A stretch of DNA of 48,366 nucleotides, taken from the NCBI GenBank assembly GCA_016182655.1, contig JACPGB010000047.1:1-48366 (forward strand). Direction: 5' to 3'. Shown here one piece after another: positions 43,059-48,366 of this stretch (its first letter is position 1; each line of letters starts with the position of its first letter). The position numbers and the translations under genes are program-made. The stretch comes from Deltaproteobacteria bacterium (GTDB lineage: Bacteria; Desulfobacterota; GWC2-55-46). Below the pieces are notes generated by a model that was not told the origin of the DNA, did not search any database, and saw nothing but the letters and a program-made list of their open reading frames with translations.

Positions 43059-44303
43059 TTAAAGCAGGGGGACATTTTCCGCATCCCGCGCCCTTGCGGC
43101 CCCGGTGACCCGCTCCCTTATGACACGCTCAAGGACGCCCTTTATCTCAGGGTATCTTCCGAGCACGTCCTTGATTATACTCCTTCCGAACTCGACGAGC
43201 TCGGTATCCTGCAGTGCCGTCACTGACGCCACCCTGGGCCGTGACGTGGCAAGCGCGATCTCTCCGAAGAAGTCGCCCTCCGAGAGGGTCGCCACGGTCT
43301 TGGCCGCGCCCTTTTTGTCCTTTACCCAGACCTGGACCGCGCCGGACTTTATGAGGTACATCGTGTCCCCGCGCTCGCCTTCTTTCGCGATCGACGCCCC
43401 TTTATCGAACCTCTTGAGCGTCAGCCTTCCGAGTATCTCTTTCCTGTCCTCGGCCGAGAGCGGCTTGAATATCTCGGACAAGGCCATGAGCCTGTCGACG
43501 ACACGCTCCTTGTAAAAATTGAAGAGGATGATCGACACCCTCTCGTGCGTCCTGATTATCTCTTCTATCTCCGCCTTTGTTATCTCGAGTATGACGGAGT
43601 CTTTGACCGCCCTTACGTCTGAAGTCCTCCTGGAGCCGGAAAAAAATCCGAACTCGCCGAATATCGAGCCTTCCTTCAATGTGGCGAGCTTGACGCGGGA
43701 CGAGTCTTTCGCGCGTCCCTCGACCTCGACCTCGCCCTCAGCGACGAGGAAGATGGAGTCCCCGGGGTCGCCCTCGCGAAAGAGGTATTCGCCGTCCTTG
43801 AGCGCCTTTGACCTGACTTTCCTGACGACCTCGAGGAACTCCGCCTCGTTGAAGTCGGAAAAGAGCGGTGTCTTGGGGACCGTTACCGGCGGCTCATGCC
43901 TTTCCTGAGGTTGCGGCGCTTTCGGCTCCGGGCCGGAGAGCCGTGCCGTGGGGGCCTGATGGCCCTCTGTCTGTCTCTCACCGGCGCAGAGCTCGGCGAG
44001 CTTCTTCTGCACTGCCTCTTCCGTTGGGTCTATGTTTATTATCATCTTGCATACGGCTATTGCCTTGATGACGAACCCGAGCCTGCCGAACGCGCCCGCC
44101 GCGCTCTTGTAATGATTTACCGCGGCCTTGTCGTCGTTGTCTTTCCGCGCGATGTCCCCCATGCGGAGGAAAATCCGCGGGTCCTTCTCGCCGTATGCCT
44201 TTATCTTCTCGTAGGTGGCGAGCGCCTCACTGTACATCCCCCTGGCAAACAGCCCCTCGGCCCTCTCCTTTGCCGTAGAGACTATCCCCGGGTCGAGCGC
44301 CAT
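43059..44303 (-). CDS. TPR and double cyclic-nucleotide-binding-domain protein
   Basis: The 414-residue cytoplasmic protein starts with a TPR-like helical region (about 1-110), has a proline-rich linker (about 112-148) and two cNMP-binding domains (about 150-265 and 275-390). Both have recognisable binding loops: GEFGFFSGSRRTSDV in the first and GEIALATSRPRVASV in the second; the second is closer to PKA-type sites. There is no DNA-binding or enzyme domain. ATG at 44303 overlaps the lolC stop by one base (TAATG); the frame is open further. It separates lolC from lolD, which are usually adjacent. A role in envelope regulation by cAMP is only inferred. Confidence 0.85.
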   Translation of the reverse strand: MALDPGIVSTAKERAEGLFARGMYSEALATYEKIKAYGEKDPRIFLRMGDIARKDNDDKAAVNHYKSAAGAFGRLGFVIKAIAVCKMIINIDPTEEAVQKKLAELCAGERQTEGHQAPTARLSGPEPKAPQPQERHEPPVTVPKTPLFSDFNEAEFLEVVRKVRSKALKDGEYLFREGDPGDSIFLVAEGEVEVEGRAKDSSRVKLATLKEGSIFGEFGFFSGSRRTSDVRAVKDSVILEITKAEIEEIIRTHERVSIILFNFYKERVVDRLMALSEIFKPLSAEDRKEILGRLTLKRFDKGASIAKEGERGDTMYLIKSGAVQVWVKDKKGAAKTVATLSEGDFFGEIALATSRPRVASVTALQDTELVEFGRSIIKDVLGRYPEIKGVLERVIRERVTGAARARDAENVPLL

Positions 44304-45565
44304 TATTCGTATCTCAGTCCCTCGACAGGGTCGAAGCGCGAGGCCTGCCACGAGGGATACACGGTCGCGAGGAAGCTTATGCCTATGGAGATGAGCGCGA
44401 CTATCGCGACGACCTCCGGGTCGACCTTCGAGGGGAACTTATCTATGTAGTAGACCGACGGCGGCAATACCTTGAAGTGGAACGCTCGCTCGACGAACCC
44501 TATTATCCTTTCGAGGTTGAGGGCCGTTACGAGGCCGAAGAAGGTCCCGAGCGCCGTGCCCACGCAGCCTATTATTATGCCCTCTATCATGAATATCTTC
44601 ATGATGGACCCGGATGAGGCGCCGAGGCTTTTGAGTATCGCTATGTCCTTGCCCTTCTCCATGACGACCATGATGAGAGTGCTGATGATGTTAAGGGCCG
44701 CTACCAGTATGATGAGCGTAAGTATGATGAACATCGCTACTTTTTCGAGCTTGAGCGCGGAAAAGAGGTTCCTGTTCATCTCCATCCAGGTCCGGGTCCA
44801 GTACGGCCCCTTGATCTGCGTCATGATGTCGTCGGCGATCTTCTCGGCCGCGTAGATGTCGGCTATCTTCACTTCGACCCCTGTGGCGGCGTCGCCCATC
44901 CTGAAGAAACGCTGGGAGTCGGGGAGAGATATGAATGCGAGCGATGAGTCGTACTCGTACATCCCGACTTCGAAGATCCCTGTCACCTTGAAGGCGGCCA
45001 TCCTCGGCACCGGCCCGGCAGGCGTCATGGTCCCGATGGGGGATATTACATTTATCCTGTCGCCCAAAGAGGCGTCTATGTTTCTGGCAAGCTCCATGCC
45101 GAGGACGATGCCGGGGACATTCTCGGCCCCCTCGCGCGCGGGCTCGGAAAGGGAATTAAGAGACCCCTTCTTTATCTTGTCCGGGAGCACCGTCACTTCA
45201 CCGGCGGTCTTCGGGTCTACCCCGCGAATGACAGCGCCGATGACGCCGCCGGTCCCGGATATCATCGCCTGGTTGTAGGTGAATGGGGTCGCGCCTATTA
45301 CACCGGGGACCTTTTTGACATCAACGGCGACGGTCCCGTACTCCTTCATCGGTTGGCCGAGCTCGGTGACGATGATGTTCGCGTTTATGCCGAGTATCTT
45401 CTCCTTCAGGTTCTCCTCGAACCCGTTCATTACCGAGAGGACGATGATGAGCGCGGTCACCCCGACCGTTATCCCGAGTATGGAGATGAAGGTTATGACC
45501 GAGATGAAGGTCTGTTTCCTCTTGGCCTTCAGGTATCGGAGCCCTATGAAAAGTTCGTAGGACAT
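44303..45565 (-). CDS. lolC: Lipoprotein-releasing system permease (LolC/LolE)
   Basis: The 420-residue protein has one N-terminal membrane helix (about 22-46), a MacB-like periplasmic domain (about 50-265) and three C-terminal helices in an FtsX domain (about 270-410). MSYELFIGLRYLKAKRKQTFISVITFISILGI is typical of LolC/LolE. Only one such gene is present with lolD, so the transporter may be a homodimer as in non-enteric bacteria (LolF type). ATG at 45565 has AAAGGA upstream. Confidence 0.93.
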   Translation of the reverse strand: MSYELFIGLRYLKAKRKQTFISVITFISILGITVGVTALIIVLSVMNGFEENLKEKILGINANIIVTELGQPMKEYGTVAVDVKKVPGVIGATPFTYNQAMISGTGGVIGAVIRGVDPKTAGEVTVLPDKIKKGSLNSLSEPAREGAENVPGIVLGMELARNIDASLGDRINVISPIGTMTPAGPVPRMAAFKVTGIFEVGMYEYDSSLAFISLPDSQRFFRMGDAATGVEVKIADIYAAEKIADDIMTQIKGPYWTRTWMEMNRNLFSALKLEKVAMFIILTLIILVAALNIISTLIMVVMEKGKDIAILKSLGASSGSIMKIFMIEGIIIGCVGTALGTFFGLVTALNLERIIGFVERAFHFKVLPPSVYYIDKFPSKVDPEVVAIVALISIGISFLATVYPSWQASRFDPVEGLRYE

Positions 45566-45630
45566 TCTATCCTTTAAAGTAACCCGGAACTGTTAAGGGA
45601 AGATTTCGTTTTGATTAAAAACTCCCGTTG

Positions 45631-47106
45631 TTACTTTTTCAACTGAGGGAAGAGGATGACGTCGCGTATCGACGGCGAGTCCGTGAGCAGCATGACGAGC
45701 CTGTCTATGCCTATGCCCTCCCCGGCTGTCGGCGGCATGCCGTGCTCTAACGCGCGGACATAATCGTCGTCCATCTCGTGCGCCTCTGCGTCCCCGGCGG
45801 CGCGCTCATTCAATTGCCCCTCGAACCTCTCCCTCTGGTCTACCGGGTCGTTAAGCTCGGAGAACGCGTTAGCTATCTCGCGCCCGGCCACAAGCAACTC
45901 GAACCTGTCTACGAGCGTCGGGTCTTTTTCGTTCTTTCTGGATAACGGAGATACGTCGAGCGGGTAGAGCGTTACGAATGTCGGCTGGTAGAACCTGTGC
46001 TCGGCGGTGTTCTCGAATATTTCTATCAGCACCTTGCCGTGGCTCAAGCCCGGCGCGACCTCGATGCCGAGCTTTTTGGAGAACTCGAGGGCCTTTGCCT
46101 TGTCCGTGAAAATCTCCTCCGGCGCATTCGCGAACTTCCTTATGGCGTCATAGACCGATATCCTCGTCCACGGCGGCGTAAAGTCCAATTCCTGCCCCTG
46201 ATAGGTTATCTTGAGCCTGCCGTGTATCTTCATGACGAGCGAGGAGACGAGCTCCTCTGTCAGGTCCATGAGGTCCTCGTATGTGGCGTAGGCCTGGTAG
46301 AATTCGAGCATCGTGAACTCGGGGTTGTGCTGTGTGGAAATCCCCTCGTTCCTGAAATTCCGGTTTATTTCGAACACGCGCTCCAATCCTCCGACGACGA
46401 GCCTCTTCAAATAGAGCTCCGGAGCTATCCTCATGTAGAGCTCCATGCCGAGCGCGTTGTGGAATGTCTTGAACGGCTTTGCCGCGGCACCCCCGGGGAT
46501 GGGCTGGAGCATGGGCGTCTCCACCTCGATGTAATCGCGGGAGGTGAGGAACTCCCTTATGTGCTGGACTATCATCGAGCGCTTGAGGAAGACATCCTTG
46601 ACCTCGGGGTTCACCATGATGTCGAGGTATCTCTGCCTGTAGCGTGCCTCTACGTCGGTAAGCCCGTGCCATTTTTCAGGGAGCGGATGGAGACCCTTTG
46701 CAAGGAGCCTTAACGAGGCCGCTTCGATAGTAAGCTCGTTCGTGCGGGTCCTGAAGAGCGTGCCGCCGACACCTACTATGTCGCCTACGTCGCACTTCTT
46801 GAAGAGGGCGTAGCCCTCGTCGCCGAGGAGGTCCTTTTTCATGTAGGCTTGGAGCCTCCCGGACCTGTCCTGAATCTGGATGAACGACGCCTTGCCGAAG
46901 TCCCTTATGGCCATGACGCGGCCAGCTATCGCGACCGGGTGTTTCTTGGCCTCGAGCTCTTCTTTTGTAAGATTGCCGAAGCTTTTTAAGACCTCGGCGG
47001 CCGTTGTCTCAGGCTTGTAGTCGTTGGGATACGGGTTCGTCCCGGCGTCTCTCAATTCCTTGAGCTTTGCCTCGCGGGATAAAAATTCTGCGCTCCTGTT
47101 TTCCAC
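45631..47106 (-). CDS. lysS: Class II lysyl-tRNA synthetase
   Basis: The 491-residue enzyme attaches lysine to tRNA. An N-terminal OB-fold anticodon domain (about 55-155) is followed by the class II core: motif 2 (RVFEINRNFRNEGIS...HNPEFTMLEFYQAY) and motif 3 (GEGIGIDRLVML) are clear. The start is GTG, with only a weak ribosome site. It heads the envelope gene run (lysS, lolC, cNMP gene, lolD, bamA). LysS next to lolC is a recurrent arrangement and does not imply functional linkage. Confidence 0.97.
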   Translation of the reverse strand: MENRSAEFLSREAKLKELRDAGTNPYPNDYKPETTAAEVLKSFGNLTKEELEAKKHPVAIAGRVMAIRDFGKASFIQIQDRSGRLQAYMKKDLLGDEGYALFKKCDVGDIVGVGGTLFRTRTNELTIEAASLRLLAKGLHPLPEKWHGLTDVEARYRQRYLDIMVNPEVKDVFLKRSMIVQHIREFLTSRDYIEVETPMLQPIPGGAAAKPFKTFHNALGMELYMRIAPELYLKRLVVGGLERVFEINRNFRNEGISTQHNPEFTMLEFYQAYATYEDLMDLTEELVSSLVMKIHGRLKITYQGQELDFTPPWTRISVYDAIRKFANAPEEIFTDKAKALEFSKKLGIEVAPGLSHGKVLIEIFENTAEHRFYQPTFVTLYPLDVSPLSRKNEKDPTLVDRFELLVAGREIANAFSELNDPVDQRERFEGQLNERAAGDAEAHEMDDDYVRALEHGMPPTAGEGIGIDRLVMLLTDSPSIRDVILFPQLKK

Positions 47107-47138
47107 TTGTAAAAAACCCTTTCCGAAATTCTTGCCTT

Positions 47139-47303
47139 AAGTATTTGGGAGCCCCTTTGCAGAAAGTTTTCCCAAACCCTCTCGAATGCTTTTGGTCTTC
47201 CCGGAAAGCCCCCAGTGTTTTTCCGGGGGCTTTCCGGGAATTAAAAGTTTTTGGAGAGAGCTTGAGAGAACCTTTTTACAAAAAGGTTCTCTCAAATATA
47301 CTT
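47139..47303 (+). repeat. Two-hairpin dispersed repeat, copy 2
   Basis: The 165-bp element lies between alanine dehydrogenase and lysS and has the same order as copy 1: a hairpin CCCGGAAAGCCCCC (47200-47213) with its complement (47225-47238), then TTGAGAGAACCTTTTT (47262-47277) with its complement (47280-47295). Ends begin AAGTATTTGGGAG and, in reverse complement, AAGTATATTTGAG. The remainder of the 325-bp gap (47107-47138 and 47304-47431) shows no gene. Confidence 0.7.
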
Positions 47304-47431
47304 TAAAAGGCGGCCTCAAAAGGCCGGAATGCAATGTTTAAAAGTATCTTATTTAAAAGGACAAAGTCAAGAAAAAACACGGATTTTCTGAGGGTTTGGG
47401 GCGGACCGGATGGGGTGCGGAGCGGGATTTT

Positions 47432-48366
47432 TCAGAGCGGGTAGCAGTCTTTTGAGAGTGCGATGGCGACCCCGGGGTGCGTGACCCTGCCTTTGTGGAT
47501 ATTTACGGCCTTTTTTATGGCATCGTTGGAGGAGGCGGCCTTCTCGACCCCGAGTTTGGCGACGGTCAGGAGGTACGGGAGTGTTGCGTTTGTGAGGGCA
47601 AAGGTAGAGGTCCTCGGGACAGCGCCGGGCATATTGGCGACCCCGTAGTGGATGACGCCGTCTATCTCATAGACCGGGTCGGAGTGGGTGGTGGGCCTTA
47701 TCGTCTCTATGCACCCGCCCTGGTCGACCGAGACATCGACGATGACCGAGCCCTGTTTCATGGTCTTGAGCATTTCCCGGCGGATGAGCTTCGGGGTCCT
47801 GTTGCCGGGTATGTGTACCGCGCCTATGACGAGGTCCGCGTCTTTTATGGAGAGCTCTATATTGTGGGCGCTCGAGGATAGGGTGGAGACGGTCGAGCCG
47901 AATATCTCTTCTATGTGCCGAAGCCTCTCCGCGCGTGTGTCGAGCATCGTCACATGGGCGTTAAGGCCGACGGCTATGCGCGCGGCGTTCACTCCGACTA
48001 CACCGGCTCCGAGGATGGCGACATGTCCGCGCTCTACACCGGGGACGCCGCTTAAAAGGACGCCCCTGCCGCCGCAGGTCTTCATGAGGTAGTGCGCTCC
48101 TACCTGGACGGAGAGCCTGCCGGCGACCTCGCTCATGGGCGTGAGTATGGGGAGCGAGCCGTCGTATGCTTCGAGCGTTTCGTACGCGACGGCGGTAACA
48201 TTCTTTTTTATGAGCTCTTCGGCGAGCGTTGCGTCTGCGGCGAGGTGGAAGAAGGTGAATATGGAAAGACCGTCCCTGAAATAGGCGTATTCAACGGGCC
48301 TCGGCTCCTTTACCTTTACTACGAGGTCGGCCCCCCAGGCGTCTACCGCGGAGACTATCTCTGCCC
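47432..48366 (-). CDS. ald: Alanine dehydrogenase, N-terminus outside the window
   Basis: The frame runs to the right end of the window, giving 311 residues of an enzyme of about 370. It interconverts L-alanine and pyruvate with NAD. The visible part contains [12 protein letters not shown] near the start of the catalytic domain, [26 protein letters not shown], the Rossmann motif [29 protein letters not shown] and [16 protein letters not shown]. The internal ATG at 48136 is not the start, because clear family sequence continues upstream in frame. Confidence 0.95.
   Translation of the reverse strand, partial: AEIVSAVDAWGADLVVKVKEPRPVEYAYFRDGLSIFTFFHLAADATLAEELIKKNVTAVAYETLEAYDGSLPILTPMSEVAGRLSVQVGAHYLMKTCGGRGVLLSGVPGVERGHVAILGAGVVGVNAARIAVGLNAHVTMLDTRAERLRHIEEIFGSTVSTLSSSAHNIELSIKDADLVIGAVHIPGNRTPKLIRREMLKTMKQGSVIVDVSVDQGGCIETIRPTTHSDPVYEIDGVIHYGVANMPGAVPRTSTFALTNATLPYLLTVAKLGVEKAASSNDAIKKAVNIHKGRVTHPGVAIALSKDCYPL

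Overview
The window is about 48.4 kb of a GC-rich Gram-negative genome. Nearly every gene lies on the minus strand. The organism makes lipopolysaccharide (complete late lipid A genes, BamA, LolCD), respires oxygen at low tension (complete cbb3 oxidase cluster), carries a selenocysteine tRNA, and has a cytochrome-porin resembling the iron oxidase Cyc2. The gene order lysS-lolC-lolD-bamA-skp-lpxD-fabZ-lpxA-(Gfo/Idh/MocA)-lpxB-msbA-waaA-lpxK-lpxL is, as I recall it, the arrangement seen in Deltaproteobacteria such as Geobacter. I therefore infer a deltaproteobacterium in the broad sense; this was not tested by any search.

Layout. 1-356: truncated end of an insertion sequence and a dispersed palindrome. 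0.36-3.07 kb: an acyl-CoA operon (crotonase, thiolase and a frameshifted 3-hydroxyacyl-CoA dehydrogenase). 3.1-11.1 kb: the cbb3 oxidase operon ccoNOQP-ccoGHIS plus a TauE/SafE-like membrane protein, followed upstream by an Rrf2-family regulator. The same 17-bp site occurs before both the regulator and ccoN, so the regulator probably controls itself and the oxidase. 11.8-18.6 kb: an alpha/beta hydrolase, then an operon of outer-membrane protein, cupredoxin-like periplasmic protein, membrane class III cyclase and RluE, and a B12-binding radical SAM protein. 18.8-21.0 kb: a sensor kinase, a decayed gene fragment and tRNA-Leu(UAA). 21.1-23.5 kb is the only plus-strand block: a strong promoter, a structured leader, the Cyc2-like gene and a PEGA-domain lipoprotein, each followed by a clear terminator.

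23.5-27.1 kb: a small OB-fold exported protein, a clostripain-family lipoprotein, and a response regulator with a degenerate HD-GYP domain. 27.1-28.5 kb is an RNA locus without protein genes: tRNA-Sec (selC) with a 22-bp partial copy of its 3' end nearby, then two tandem structured RNA candidates, each with its own sigma70-like promoter; one looks like 6S RNA and the other is unassigned. 28.5-47.1 kb: the outer-membrane biogenesis superoperon, interrupted by a TPR/double-cNMP-binding gene between lolC and lolD and bracketed by two copies of a ~165-bp two-hairpin repeat. The right end is a partial alanine dehydrogenase.

How the parts may work together (inference): the cbb3 oxidase is the terminal acceptor at low oxygen; the Cyc2-like protein could feed it electrons from outside the cell; the cyclase at 13.5 kb could make the ligand for the cNMP-binding protein at 43 kb. 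None of these links is shown by the sequence itself.
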